Assembly (NCBI GenBank): GCA_031292355.1
Contig: JARLHI010000032.1
Location: 94,188-158,187 of the forward strand
Reading direction: 5' to 3'
DNA from: Candidatus Obscuribacterales bacterium
GTDB lineage: Bacteria > Cyanobacteriota > Vampirovibrionia > Obscuribacterales > Obscuribacteraceae
Length of the DNA: 64,000 nucleotides
The position numbers were made by a program, and so were the translations under genes. Shown piece after piece: positions 44,571 through 53,008 of this stretch (position 1 is the first letter of the stretch; each line of letters begins with the position of its first letter). The notes below the pieces were generated by a model. It was not told the DNA's origin, did no database searches, and saw only the letters and a program-made list of their open reading frames with translations.

Positions 44571-45764
44571 ATGACAATTCCAGTAATTAAACTAAAACCA
44601 CAAAGACCAGATCGCCGCAGGCATCCGTGGGTCTACGATAACGAAATAGCTGACGGACCCGATGCTGCCTTCGAAGATGGCGATGTTGTCAAAGTGCGCG
44701 ACTCGCGAGGACGCATCCAGGGTGCTGGCTATTTGAACAGCCGCAGCCGTATCGCATTTCGCTATTTGACAAGAAACCCAGACGAAAATATCGACGCCAC
44801 TTTCTGGCGTAAACGTGTTAAAGCAGCTTACGACTATCGAGTCGACCGTTACGCGTATCGAAAGCAGCTACCTGGAGCCTATCGATTGATTCATGGTGAG
44901 GCTGACGGCATACCGGGTCTCGTTGCCGATGTCTACGGTAAATATGTCGTAGTTCAATTTCTGGCTTTAGGTCTTGAACAATTTCGTGAAGATATTATTC
45001 AAGGCATTGTTCTTGCGACAAGCGCCGAAGGCGTCTATGAGCGCTCTGACTCCACTATTCGAGAACTTGAAGGACTTGAACAGGTAAAAGGAGTTGTGTG
45101 GGGACAAGAACCACCAGACCTTCTTGAATTTGAAGATGAAGGCGCGATTCTGCTGGCCAATATTAAAAACGGTGCTAAAACTGGATTGTTTTTAGATCAG
45201 CTCGAGAATCAAAAAGCTGCCGCGCGCGAAGCTCATGGTCGCGATGTTCTTAATTGCTTTTCCTACACTGGAATATTTGGACTGCGCTCTGGCCTGATGG
45301 GAGCAAAATCAGTTACGGATGTGGAAATTAGCGAACACTTCAATGCCTTGAACGAAAAACAATGGGAGCGAAATGGGCTAAGTGTTCCGCATAAAATTGT
45401 GACCGAGAATGTTTTTGATCATCTGCGAGAGTTGGACACTCAAGATTTTCGCACCGATATGATTATTCTTGATCCGCCTGCTTTTACAAAGAAGCGAGCG
45501 AATCGAGAAGGCGCTATTCGTGGTTATAACGAAATCAATCGCATGGCTCTCAAACTATTGCGTCCAGGCGGTGTGCTGGTTACATGTTCGTGTTCGCATC
45601 ATCTTACGGTCGATGAATTTTCTGATATCGTATATGGTGCCAGTGTGGACGCTCATCGCGAGCTCAAATTGATCGAATTGAGAGGACAACCAGCCGATCA
45701 TCCAGTCCTGCTGGACGCTCCCGAGTCGAGTTATCTAAAGTGTATGATTCTCGCTGTCAGCTAA
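44571..45764 (+). CDS. Class I SAM-dependent rRNA cytosine-C5 methyltransferase, RlmI-like
   Basis: A 397-residue protein with an N-terminal PUA domain (about 1-75: IKLKPQRPDRRRHPWVYDNE; GDVVKVRDSRGRIQGAGYLN) and a central RlmI-type EEHEE part. The methyltransferase domain (about 210-395) has FLDQLENQKAA, DVLNCFSYTGIFGLRSGL (SAM motif I), MIILDPPAFTKKR (motif IV) and VTCSCSHHL with the catalytic Cys. This matches 23S rRNA m5C1962 methyltransferases. Its stop codon abuts the stop of the thioredoxin gene on the other strand with no base between. Confidence 0.92.
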   Translation: MTIPVIKLKPQRPDRRRHPWVYDNEIADGPDAAFEDGDVVKVRDSRGRIQGAGYLNSRSRIAFRYLTRNPDENIDATFWRKRVKAAYDYRVDRYAYRKQLPGAYRLIHGEADGIPGLVADVYGKYVVVQFLALGLEQFREDIIQGIVLATSAEGVYERSDSTIRELEGLEQVKGVVWGQEPPDLLEFEDEGAILLANIKNGAKTGLFLDQLENQKAAAREAHGRDVLNCFSYTGIFGLRSGLMGAKSVTDVEISEHFNALNEKQWERNGLSVPHKIVTENVFDHLRELDTQDFRTDMIILDPPAFTKKRANREGAIRGYNEINRMALKLLRPGGVLVTCSCSHHLTVDEFSDIVYGASVDAHRELKLIELRGQPADHPVLLDAPESSYLKCMILAVS

Positions 45765-46259
45765 TTAGCGTGTTTGTTGAGCTTGCGTCTGGAACATTCT
45801 GACCTGAGCGACAAACTGTTCTTTGGGCATGAATCCGCCTATTCGGCCAACGACTGTTTCTTTGTCTTTGAGCATGATTATTGCTGGAAATCCGTTCACG
45901 TCGTACTTGGTTTTGACCCAGTTGCCTAGCGTCGGGTCGTCGCCATTGACTTTAACGCAGACGAAATTGTTATTCAAATAAGACGCTACCTGCGGATCTG
46001 AATATACTTGTCTATCTAACTCTTTGCACCAGTGGCACCAGTCGGTATAAACATCTACCAGAATGAGTTTGTTCGAGCTGCGTGCTTCATTCAGCGAGCG
46101 GCGCAAATCATGCCCCCAGCGCATGGGCGAAGCGGACTGGGCGGCTGCGGGGCTGGGATAGCCAGCGCCTGAAAAAGTGCTCAAGGTCGCGAGTCCGCTA
46201 CATAGTAGAAGCATCGACAGTAATCTCTGGCTCAAATCAGGTCGGGCGCGATTAGTCAT
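45765..46259 (-). CDS. Exported thioredoxin-like protein with WCHWC site
   Basis: The 164-residue protein has a twin-Arg-free Sec signal (LLSMLLLCSGLATLSTFSGA, cleavage near AAA-QS). A thioredoxin fold of the Thioredoxin_7/DsbD-gamma type follows: KLILVDVYTDWCHWCKELDR with both redox cysteines, YLNNNFVCVKVNGDD, and NGFPAIIMLKD with the cis-Pro. It should act in the periplasm as a thiol reductase or oxidase. It follows the PEBP lipoprotein gene by 14 bases and is probably in one operon with it. Confidence 0.9.
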   Translation of the reverse strand: MTNRARPDLSQRLLSMLLLCSGLATLSTFSGAGYPSPAAAQSASPMRWGHDLRRSLNEARSSNKLILVDVYTDWCHWCKELDRQVYSDPQVASYLNNNFVCVKVNGDDPTLGNWVKTKYDVNGFPAIIMLKDKETVVGRIGGFMPKEQFVAQVRMFQTQAQQTR

Positions 46260-46273
46260 ACTGTTTCCTTCTT

Positions 46274-46897
46274 TCAGCGCTGGTACGTTCCCATCAGTTT
46301 GCCACTACCAACTATATGCCCCTGCATTGCCTTGATCAGCCCATCTGCATCCAAGTCATCAGGCAAACCTCTGTTATCTAGAGCGTAAACCGTAAAGTAG
46401 TAGTGGTGAAGCTTCCCTGGCGGTGGCTGCGGTCCCCCGTAGCCAGTTTTTCTAAAACTGTTTTTGCCCTGTTTGGTCTGGTTGGGAAGTACTGACTTTT
46501 TGGAGAAGCTTGGCGGCAGTCCATTTTGGCTTGCAGGGATGTCGTAGATAACCCAGTGAATCCAATCTCCCCCAGGGGCATCGGGGTCATCGGCAATGAG
46601 AGCAAAACTTGCTGTCTTTTCTGGAGCAACGCTCCAGTTTATCGCGGGCGAAAGATTGGCTCCGTCTGCGGTGAATTTTTTAGTGATGGTTTCGCCATTG
46701 GTTAAATCTGGACTGTTTACGACAATAGACTGCGGTGCTGGGACAGTGGCAGCTGGCGGATTTTTTTCGAGGGGGGTGACATTCTCAGCGGTGTTACTCT
46801 TATGGCAAGCAGTCAGGTTCAAAATACAAATGCTCGCTATTGCCGCGATGGTTAAAGTCGGTACTAGAGAAATTGTCTGCTTGATTTTGTTTGGCAT
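46274..46897 (-). CDS. YbhB/YbcL-type PEBP-family lipoprotein
   Basis: The 207-residue protein has a lipoprotein signal with lipobox LTAC (TIAAIASICILNLTAC). After a Pro-rich linker the PEBP (Raf kinase inhibitor-like) domain shows FTADGANLSPAINWS, IADDPDAPGGDWIHWVIYDI and GYGGPQPPPGKLHHYYF, the ligand-pocket signatures of bacterial YbhB. Function in bacteria is unclear. A good promoter precedes it, and the exported thioredoxin gene follows by 14 bases. Confidence 0.93.
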   Translation of the reverse strand: MPNKIKQTISLVPTLTIAAIASICILNLTACHKSNTAENVTPLEKNPPAATVPAPQSIVVNSPDLTNGETITKKFTADGANLSPAINWSVAPEKTASFALIADDPDAPGGDWIHWVIYDIPASQNGLPPSFSKKSVLPNQTKQGKNSFRKTGYGGPQPPPGKLHHYYFTVYALDNRGLPDDLDADGLIKAMQGHIVGSGKLMGTYQR

Positions 46898-46924
46898 ATT
46901 TGGCTGGAACTCTAAAGTGCGGGC

Positions 46925-46953
46925 ATCCTAGCAATAATTAGGGACCCTGGCAA
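46925..46953 (-). promoter_or_regulatory. Sigma70-type promoter for the PEBP-thioredoxin operon
   Basis: On the minus strand TTGCCA (46953-46948) and TAGGAT (46930-46925) are separated by 17 bases, matching the consensus at five and four of six positions. Transcription would begin near 46918, about 20 bases before the ATG at 46897. Confidence 0.6.
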
Positions 46954-47324
46954 ATGAGAAACGGAGCGATAAGTCTTTTTTTTGGCAATGGTGATTTTAC
47001 GGATTAATCTTTGCCTGTTGTTTTGCTAGAGCCAAACAGGTGCCATTTTTTTGCGAAATTGACGAAAACTGGTACCCGAAAATGCTCGCAAGTAACATTA
47101 ATCCGTGTTGCAGGCCATTGTGTCTTAACCTTGCCGAGCTTATACTCTCATCGTTCGGATTCTTCAGACGAAGAAATGAAATTCAAATCGTCAAGTAAAT
47201 CCGAAGACCGACCGAAGGCTGCTAATAGAACGACATTGCGTCACCAGTCCAAACAGTCGTAAAACCAAATAAGAATCTAAATCGCAAAATAACAGTCCGA
47301 TGACGTGTCCCAAGGGAGGCTCTC
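46954..47324. other. Intergenic region upstream of the small membrane protein
   Basis: I see no convincing gene in these 371 bases. A basic 28-codon frame from the ATG at 47176 (MKFKSSSKSEDRPKAANR...) has only a weak ribosome site. The region should hold the promoter for the gene at 47325. I found no strong inverted repeat. Confidence 0.4.
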
Positions 47325-47534
47325 ATGTTTGCTTGGTTGCTCATTGCTATTGAGCTCGCATTTTTATACCTGGCTTACTGGTTTGTTTTTGTTAGAGAAC
47401 CAAAGAATATTCAAATCGAAGGACAGCTGTGGGGCGGCTATGACAGCAGCACCTACAAGTCTTTCGAACACAACGTCCTAGAATTTCCAGAACAGTACGG
47501 CGATGACCCGCAGCATGGCGGAAGAGCTGCCTAA
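47325..47534 (+). CDS. Small single-span membrane protein, 69 residues
   Basis: A strong ribosome site, AAGGGAGG, lies seven bases before the ATG. The product has one N-terminal membrane helix (AWLLIAIELAFLYLAYWFVF, residues 3-22) followed by a polar tail with GQLWGGYDSSTYKSF and an acidic end (PEQYGDDPQHGG). I do not recognise a family. The tail should face the cytosol or periplasm depending on orientation. It is single, convergent with clpA, and has no evident partner. Confidence 0.72.
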   Translation: MFAWLLIAIELAFLYLAYWFVFVREPKNIQIEGQLWGGYDSSTYKSFEHNVLEFPEQYGDDPQHGGRAA

Positions 47535-47562
47535 CACCGTTACAGTGGTGGTGCGGTCTTTC

Positions 47563-50004
47563 TTATCTTTCATCTTCTTTGGCTGAACATTCCAAAACGA
47601 TGTCGCCATTTTTTTCGTCGACTATTACTGTGCCACCATTTTCTAATTGCCCGAATAACAGTTCGTCTGCTAGTGGTTCTTTGATCTTTTGTTGAACCAG
47701 ACGGCTCATAGGGCGCGCACCATAGTTCTTGTCGAAACCTTTGATGGCTAGCCACTCACGAGCAGCTTGCCTCAATTCAATCGTCACGTCTTTTTCAGCC
47801 AGTTGTTCTTTCACTTCGGCGACGAATTTGTCCACTACACGGATGATTTCATTGTGCGTCAGTTGATTGAAAACAATCGACGCGTCGAGGCGATTGCGAA
47901 ATTCTGGTGAGAATGCTCTTTCAAGAGCATTTTTGCCTTTGTTGCCGCCAAGGCTGAAGCTAGCATCACTGTTTGTTTCAGTGGTGCTGGCGTCTTCTGA
48001 GGCGTTTTGCAAGTTAGACGGCAGCCAGCTGCTAGTAGGTACAGCTTTTTTAAAACCGATATCCTCTGCTGCCATTTCACGGGCGCCAGCGTTTGTGGTC
48101 ATGATCAAAATGACATTGCGAAAATCTGCTTTTTTGCCATTATTGTCTGTCAGCGTGGCATGATCCATGACTTGCAGTAAAACATTGAAAATATCTGGAT
48201 GAGCTTTTTCTAGTTCATCTAAAACAAGCACTGCATGCGGTGTCTTGTTTATTGCATCCGTGAGTAGGCCTCCCTGGTCGAATCCAACATAGCCCGGAGG
48301 CGCGCCAATCAATCTGGAAACTGTGTGCTTTTCCATGTATTCACTCATGTCGAAGCGCAAGAAATTGACGCCTAGAACTTTGGCTAATTGTTTGGCCAGT
48401 TCTGTTTTGCCAACACCGGTTGGTCCAGAAAATAAGAACGAGCCTATTGGCTTGGTCGGATGACTGAGCCCCGCCCGCGATAATTTAATAGCTTTGACCA
48501 GTTGCTTGACAGCATGGTCTTGACCAAAAATGACAGTTTTGAGTTCGGATTCCAAACTTTGTAGTCGTTCTTTGTCTGAACCAGAAACAGTTTTGGCAGG
48601 AATTTTAGCAATTGAAGCAACGATCATCTCTACGTCCCAGGCTGTGACCGTGCGAGATTCAGGAGATGAAATATCATCGGTATTGTCTGCAGTAGCCGTT
48701 GTAGCCGTCTCAGGTGCTTTTGATTCTGCTTCCGCCACTTTAGCCTTAAGTAAATCGGCTGCGTCGGCGCGAAGCTTTACCGAAGCTCCAACTTCGTCAA
48801 TGACATCGATTGCTTTGTCTGGCAAAAAGCGGTCGTTTATATGTTTAGCTGCTAGTTCCGCGGCTGCTTTTAGCGATTCATCAGTATAAATGACGCCGTG
48901 GTGAGCTTCGTAGTTTAGTTTTAATCCGTGCAGAATTTTGATCGTGTCTTCAACGCTTGGCTCGTTAACATCAATCTTTTGGAAGCGGCGAGCGAGAGCT
49001 TTGTCTTTTTCAAAGGCCGCTTTGTATTCAGGATGAGTGGTAGCGCCAATACAGCGAAGCTCGCCTGAGGCAAGAGCTGGTTTGAGAATGCTTGAAGCGT
49101 CCATTAAACCGCCAGAAACTGCTCCAGCGCCAACTATTGTGTGAATTTCATCAATGACAAGAATGGCGTTCTTTTTGCCTTTCAATGCTTTGAGAACACC
49201 TTTAAGTCTTTCTTCGAATTGACCGCGGAATCTGGTGCCAGCAATAAGTGAGCCGAGGTCCAACATGAAGACTTCAGCGTCTTTGAGAATCGATGGCACT
49301 TCGCCTTGGACTATTCTTAAAGCCAACCCTTCAGCAATTGCGGTTTTACCAACACCTGGGTCGCCAACATAGATGGGATTGTTTTTTCGTCTACGCGCAA
49401 GAACGTGAATAGTCCGCTGCAATTCGTTTTCTCGCCCTATCAACGGATCGATCTTATTCTCACGTGCGCGCTCGGTCAAATTGACTGTAAAAGATTTGAG
49501 TGGATCGCGAACTGTTTCCGCTCCGCCTCCGCCATCGGCGTCATCGCCACCCTCGATGTCATCGTCAGAAGTTTTATCGATACCATGCGAAATATAATTA
49601 AGCACATCCAGACGAGATATATTTTGCTTTTGCAAAAGAAACACAGCGTGAGATTTCTTTTCTGCAAACATCGCCGCTATTAAATTGCCTCCGTCGATGC
49701 TTTTTTGACCAGCTGATGTCGCCTGCATCATTGCTGTCTGCACAGTCCTCTCAAAGGCTGCTGTGGGTTCCGGAATGACCTCTCGTCCTTTCGGTAATGG
49801 TTCCACCTCGGTCTTGAGAAAAGCTTCCAGCTCTTTCTTCAGTTGTTTTACATTGCCACCACATTTAGTGAGGACTGCTTCACCAGTGCGCTCATGCAAA
49901 AGGGCAAAAAGTATATGTTCAAGAGTGATGTACTCGTGACGACGTTGTATCGCATCCTGCAAAGCCATATTAAAGGTCTGTTGTAATTCTTGAGTTATCA
50001 TCAT
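47563..50004 (-). CDS. clpA: ATP-dependent Clp protease ATPase subunit ClpA
   Basis: ClpA unfolds substrates for ClpP. The 813-residue protein has the Clp N-domain repeats (1-145), AAA+ domain 1 with Walker [10 protein letters not shown] (214-222) and Walker B ILVIDEIH (281-288), and AAA+ domain 2 with GPTGVGKTE (527-535) and VLVLDELEK. The ClpP-docking IGF tripeptide is at 649-651, so it should pair with ClpP. A 35-residue Ser/Thr/Asn-rich insertion follows IGF (about 655-690), longer than in E. coli ClpA. There is no UVR/M-domain, which separates it from ClpC. It lies 33 bases downstream of clpS, a usual pairing. Confidence 0.95.
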   Translation of the reverse strand: MMITQELQQTFNMALQDAIQRRHEYITLEHILFALLHERTGEAVLTKCGGNVKQLKKELEAFLKTEVEPLPKGREVIPEPTAAFERTVQTAMMQATSAGQKSIDGGNLIAAMFAEKKSHAVFLLQKQNISRLDVLNYISHGIDKTSDDDIEGGDDADGGGGAETVRDPLKSFTVNLTERARENKIDPLIGRENELQRTIHVLARRRKNNPIYVGDPGVGKTAIAEGLALRIVQGEVPSILKDAEVFMLDLGSLIAGTRFRGQFEERLKGVLKALKGKKNAILVIDEIHTIVGAGAVSGGLMDASSILKPALASGELRCIGATTHPEYKAAFEKDKALARRFQKIDVNEPSVEDTIKILHGLKLNYEAHHGVIYTDESLKAAAELAAKHINDRFLPDKAIDVIDEVGASVKLRADAADLLKAKVAEAESKAPETATTATADNTDDISSPESRTVTAWDVEMIVASIAKIPAKTVSGSDKERLQSLESELKTVIFGQDHAVKQLVKAIKLSRAGLSHPTKPIGSFLFSGPTGVGKTELAKQLAKVLGVNFLRFDMSEYMEKHTVSRLIGAPPGYVGFDQGGLLTDAINKTPHAVLVLDELEKAHPDIFNVLLQVMDHATLTDNNGKKADFRNVILIMTTNAGAREMAAEDIGFKKAVPTSSWLPSNLQNASEDASTTETNSDASFSLGGNKGKNALERAFSPEFRNRLDASIVFNQLTHNEIIRVVDKFVAEVKEQLAEKDVTIELRQAAREWLAIKGFDKNYGARPMSRLVQQKIKEPLADELLFGQLENGGTVIVDEKNGDIVLECSAKEDER

Positions 50005-50037
50005 CGTGTTTCTTCTGTTTGCCTGTTTGAACTCATA

Positions 50038-50361
50038 CTATTCTTCTTCCATTGTGCACAAAAGTGGAAACTCTTGCGCTTTGGCTAGATTTGAAACCTT
50101 AGTGATTTTGGCTTCGGCGATTTCATAGGTGTAGACGCCGGCAATTCCCCGCCCTTTGAGATGCACAGCCATCATGATTGCTCTGGCGGTTGCCGGAGAT
50201 TTATGAAAGATTGTTTCCAACACAAGCTGGACGAATTCCATTGTCGTGAAATCGTCGTTGTGCAGAATGACTTTGTATTTGGGCGGCTTTTCGAGCTTTT
50301 GCTTGCTCTTGTGCTGCACATCTTCTTGAGTATCAGTGCCTTGACCTTGCCATCTGGGCAT
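50038..50361 (-). CDS. clpS: ClpS adaptor (N-end rule)
   Basis: ClpS delivers N-degron substrates to ClpA. The 107-residue protein has a flexible charged N-terminus and the folded core PPKYKVILHNDDFTTMEFVQ, with the Asn-Asp-Asp of the N-degron pocket, then VLETIFHKSPATARAIMMAVHLKGRGIAGVYTYEIAEAK (shown in parts: HKSPATARAIMMAVH; GVYTYEIAEAK). AGGAG precedes the ATG by eight bases. It is the first gene of a clpS-clpA operon. Confidence 0.95.
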   Translation of the reverse strand: MPRWQGQGTDTQEDVQHKSKQKLEKPPKYKVILHNDDFTTMEFVQLVLETIFHKSPATARAIMMAVHLKGRGIAGVYTYEIAEAKITKVSNLAKAQEFPLLCTMEEE

Positions 50362-50396
50362 TAAGAAGCTCCTGAACTCTATTTACGCGTGAGTAA

Positions 50397-50414
50397 TACC
50401 ATACTAGTACCATA
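50397..50414 (-). repeat. 7-bp direct repeat in the clpS promoter region
   Basis: TACCATA occurs twice (50397-50403 and 50408-50414) with CTAG between, so the centre also reads as the palindrome TACTAGTA. The repeats are 11 bases apart, one helical turn, about 40-50 bases upstream of the clpS start. They may be a regulator site or overlap a promoter -10 (TATGGT on the minus strand). Confidence 0.35.
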
Positions 50415-50520
50415 TTTAAATTATCCAACTTTGTGGGCCCAATCGCACATCTTCAGCTTTTCTGAACTAATTACCAGGAAACGCCGTGAATATTAAAAGT
50501 AAAATGGCAGTGGACGTCAC

Positions 50521-50559
50521 TACCGGCTGACTGTCCGTATAATTTTACGTTCGCCGGTA
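50521..50559 (+). promoter_or_regulatory. Candidate fabH promoter flanked by an inverted repeat
   Basis: A perfect TATAAT (50538-50543) lies 30 bases before the fabH start, with no good -35 at 16-18 bases. TACCGGC (50521-50527) and its exact inverse GCCGGTA (50553-50559) bracket the box symmetrically. A repressor bound to both arms would cover the promoter. Confidence 0.45.
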
Positions 50560-50572
50560 CTGGAGACAGCAA

Positions 50573-51637
50573 ATGTCTCGAGATGAGGTTTCTGTGGTCT
50601 CGATAGCACCAAAACACGAATTGATTACTGGAAAAATGGGCAAACTGAGCAGAGCGAAGATTAGCGCTATTGATATAGCGGTTCCACCGAAATTGCTGAC
50701 CAATGCAGACCTCGAGAAGCTGGTCGCCACAACTGATCAATGGATCATGGAGCGCACGGGCATCCGCCAGCGCCACATCGTCGAGCCGGGAGTTACAAGC
50801 TCAGACTTAGGCGCTGAGGCGGCTCTAAAGATTCTGGCTAAAACCGGAGTGGCAGCCACTGACATAGACTTGATTATCTTTTCAACTATCAGCCCTGATA
50901 TGTTTCTGCCAGCTACGGCTTGCCTGGTGCAGAACAAAATCGGTGCCACTAAGGCCTGGGGCTTCGATTTGTCAGCTGCTTGCTCGGGCTTTCTCTATGG
51001 CTTGCAAGTAGGGGCTCAATTTATAGCCACCGGTGCTCACAAAAATGTGCTGGTAATTGGCATTGACGTAATGTCAGGCATCATCGACTACACAGATCGA
51101 GCAACCTGCGTCATTTTTGGTGATGGTGGTGGCGCGGCATTGTTGCAGCCAGCTGGCGAAGGCGAAGATGCCGGATTCATTGACTTTCTTTTTGAAGTTG
51201 ATGGCTCTGGCGGAGACGCGCTCTGTATCCCTGCTGGTGGCAGCAAGACTCCAGCTACGCACGAAACAGTTGATAAGAGGCTGCACTATGTTCATCAAGA
51301 TGGCCACGCTGTATTTAAGATGGCGACCAGAAAGATGGCTGAAATTTGCTCGCGTCTACTCGAAAGAAATGGTTTGACAGGGCAAGATGTTGATTTGTTT
51401 GTACCGCATCAAGCCAACAAGCGCATTATCGATTCTGCCGCCGAACGTCTGGGCATGCCCAGCGAACGCATCATTATTAATATCGACGAATACGGCAATA
51501 CAACTGCTGGAACATTGCCACTGGCTCTGAACAGTGCTCGCGACAAGGGGATGCTGAAGAAAGGCGATCTAGTTCTGTTCGCCACTGTAGGAGCTGGTTT
51601 CAGTGCCGGTGCGGCACTTGTTCGCTGGGGTTACTAA
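50573..51637 (+). CDS. fabH: Beta-ketoacyl-ACP synthase III
   Basis: FabH starts fatty acid synthesis by joining acetyl-CoA and malonyl-ACP. The catalytic triad is visible in the 354-residue protein: Cys in DLSAACSGFLYGL, His in FVPHQANKRI and Asn in EYGNTTAGTLP. TTDQWIMERTGIRQRHIV and GDGGGAALLQ are family blocks. About 22 extra residues precede the usual start (KLSRAKISAIDIAVPPKLLTN); an internal ATG at codon 22 is an alternative start, but GGAGA sits seven bases before the one given. No other fab gene is adjacent. A strong terminator follows. Confidence 0.95.
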   Translation: MSRDEVSVVSIAPKHELITGKMGKLSRAKISAIDIAVPPKLLTNADLEKLVATTDQWIMERTGIRQRHIVEPGVTSSDLGAEAALKILAKTGVAATDIDLIIFSTISPDMFLPATACLVQNKIGATKAWGFDLSAACSGFLYGLQVGAQFIATGAHKNVLVIGIDVMSGIIDYTDRATCVIFGDGGGAALLQPAGEGEDAGFIDFLFEVDGSGGDALCIPAGGSKTPATHETVDKRLHYVHQDGHAVFKMATRKMAEICSRLLERNGLTGQDVDLFVPHQANKRIIDSAAERLGMPSERIIINIDEYGNTTAGTLPLALNSARDKGMLKKGDLVLFATVGAGFSAGAALVRWGY

Positions 51638-51666
51638 AGCCGTCGAATAATTGATTTGATATATAC

Positions 51667-51702
51667 AAAGATGGCTCCGTTTATAACGAAGCCATCTTTT
51701 TT
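51667..51702 (+). terminator. Intrinsic terminator after fabH
   Basis: AAAGATGGCT (51667-51676) pairs with AGCCATCTTT (51690-51699), with an inner CGTT/AACG stem around the loop TAT, and T-residues run to 51702. It is 30 bases after the fabH stop. The opposite strand also has a short T-rich flank, so it may serve the converging MaoC gene too. Confidence 0.85.
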
Positions 51703-51736
51703 GTGCTTGGCAATTGCTTGAGAAAGCTGTCGGCTT

Positions 51737-52192
51737 TTAAGCAATTAGTGAAAGCATCTCAATGATCAAGGCTGGTTTTTCTTGACCTTCGATGTCAACT
51801 GTAATTTCGCTGGTCATTAACTGACCAAGCACCCGCTTGTTTTCCACTGAAACGACTTTCTGACGTACTCGTACTTTGCTATTAACAGGAACTGCGCTCT
51901 GAAAACGAATTTTGTTGGCGCCGAAATTGATCAAACGCGCGGCATCTTCTATTTTGAGAATTTGATTAAGCAAACCGGGAATCAATGAAAGCGTCAGATA
52001 GCCGTGAGCGATGGTCGTTTTGAAAGGCGATTCAGCGGCGCAACGTTCCGGATTTACGTGTATCCACTGATGGTCTTCGGTCACATCAGCGAAGTCATTG
52101 ATTCTCTTCTGATCAATCAATATCCAGGAAGATGGTCCCAGCTCGCGCCCAATCAATTCTTTGAGCGCAGAAACTTTTACTGATACTTGCAT
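51737..52192 (-). CDS. MaoC-family (R)-specific enoyl-CoA/ACP hydratase
   Basis: The 151-residue protein has a hot-dog fold with the hydratase-2 motif: FADVTEDHQWIHVNPERC, where Asp and His form the catalytic pair, and FKTTIAHGYLTLSLIPGLL. This is the pattern of MaoC-like and PhaJ-like hydratases that act on 3-hydroxyacyl thioesters. Length is typical of single-domain members. Proximity to fabH on the opposite strand suggests fatty-acyl metabolism. A strongly structured segment lies in the 150 bases upstream of its start. Confidence 0.9.
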   Translation of the reverse strand: MQVSVKVSALKELIGRELGPSSWILIDQKRINDFADVTEDHQWIHVNPERCAAESPFKTTIAHGYLTLSLIPGLLNQILKIEDAARLINFGANKIRFQSAVPVNSKVRVRQKVVSVENKRVLGQLMTSEITVDIEGQEKPALIIEMLSLIA

Positions 52193-52240
52193 GGACGACT
52201 AAAACCTCTTAATTCTGGATTCGTCATTCTCTCATTTTTA

Positions 52241-52334
52241 GGACGTGTCGACATAGATTTTGTTAAGAGACTTCTTCAATCACTTTGGTGGATCAAAGAA
52301 GTCTCCTGTAAACGTCCCTGCACTACCTGTAGTG
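52241..52334 (-). ncRNA. Nested hairpins upstream of the MaoC gene (possible structured leader or small RNA)
   Basis: Three perfect stems lie close together. GAGACTTCTT (52267-52276) pairs with AAGAAGTCTC (52296-52305) around a 19-base loop. This is enclosed by GGACGT (52241-52246) with ACGTCC (52312-52317). Next to it CACTAC (52321-52326) pairs with GTAGTG (52329-52334) around CT. On the minus strand the element ends 48 bases before the MaoC ATG. There is no T-run, so it does not look like an ordinary terminator. It does not match a riboswitch class I can recall. DNA-level repeats are an alternative. Confidence 0.45.
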
Positions 52335-52358
52335 GCTGTTATTTGTCGCTAGTCGCCA

Positions 52359-52424
52359 TTATTTTTTCATAGCTTCTGCGCCGCGCTCATCTATGTCTTC
52401 ATCCGAGACATCTTTGTTATTCAT
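52359..52424 (-). CDS. Possible 21-residue acidic microprotein
   Basis: An ATG at 52424 is preceded by GGAG at ideal spacing and opens MNNKDVSDEDIDERGAEAMKK before a TAA (one residue beyond twenty, given here as a whole with its first residue M). The sequence is charged, with no signal or membrane helix. It lies just upstream of the nested hairpins and the MaoC gene, so it could be a leader peptide. Support is only the ribosome site and position. Confidence 0.3.
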   Translation of the reverse strand: MNNKDVSDEDIDERGAEAMKK

Positions 52425-52508
52425 TGATTCTCCAATTTCGCTCAGTTGAGTGTTAGAGATTTTGAGATTAATAGGTGTCTCACCAACTTAGCAATGGTGC
52501 GGCCCTAA

Positions 52509-52537
52509 CAAAAAGCCCCAACTTTGCAGTTGAGGCT
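52509..52537 (-). terminator. Intrinsic terminator of the EF-hand gene
   Basis: On the minus strand AGCC-T-CAACT pairs with AGTTG-G-GGCT (one mismatch) around GCAA, followed by TTTTTG. It begins about 32 bases after the stop of the EF-hand gene at 52570. Confidence 0.72.
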
Positions 52538-52569
52538 CTTTGCTTGATTTGCTTGAGCGAATCGTCGAT

Positions 52570-52848
52570 TTACCAGTGATGGAAATCTCTTACGCCGTCG
52601 TTGTCTACCCAGCCGTGGTGTTCAGCTGAGCGACGGTCAAACTCTGCACGGAGTTCAGCGTCATTAAGGCGCTTTTCGTCGTGGTGTGCTTTCCAGTAGC
52701 TGTTGTGAGCAGAACGGAACTCATTGTAATCCCAATGATGATCGTGGTCGCGATCGTGCTTATCGAACCAATCATCAGCCAGTGCTGGAGATTGTGTGTT
52801 GGCAAGAACCAACCAAAGTGTTGCCAACAATGCGAATTGCTTTTTCAT
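52570..52848 (-). CDS. Small exported EF-hand-like protein
   Basis: A 92-residue protein with a signal peptide (FALLATLWLVLANTQSPALA, cleavage before DDW). The mature part has an EF-hand-like loop, DRDHDHHWDYNE, with Asp at positions 1, 3 and 5 and Glu at 12, suited to bind calcium, although position 6 is His instead of Gly. A shorter DNDGVRDF near the C-terminus may be a second half-site. Many His residues could also bind transition metals. It has its own terminator and stands alone. Confidence 0.78.
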   Translation of the reverse strand: MKKQFALLATLWLVLANTQSPALADDWFDKHDRDHDHHWDYNEFRSAHNSYWKAHHDEKRLNDAELRAEFDRRSAEHHGWVDNDGVRDFHHW

Positions 52849-53008
52849 ATTAGCGATTAAATCTCCGAGTGTTTAGATACCGGTCAGCTGCTTGTCAGCC
52901 TAAAGGGTTGCCGGGTGAAATTATTACATGGACACCCATATCAGACGACGTAACTATCCCAGGGAAGTTGCCAGAATAATCTGATATTTAGATGTCGAGC
53001 GATATCAC

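Noticed and set aside
47176..47262. Basic 28-codon frame
   Set aside because: Weak ribosome site, no recognisable features; could be real but not supported enough to call.
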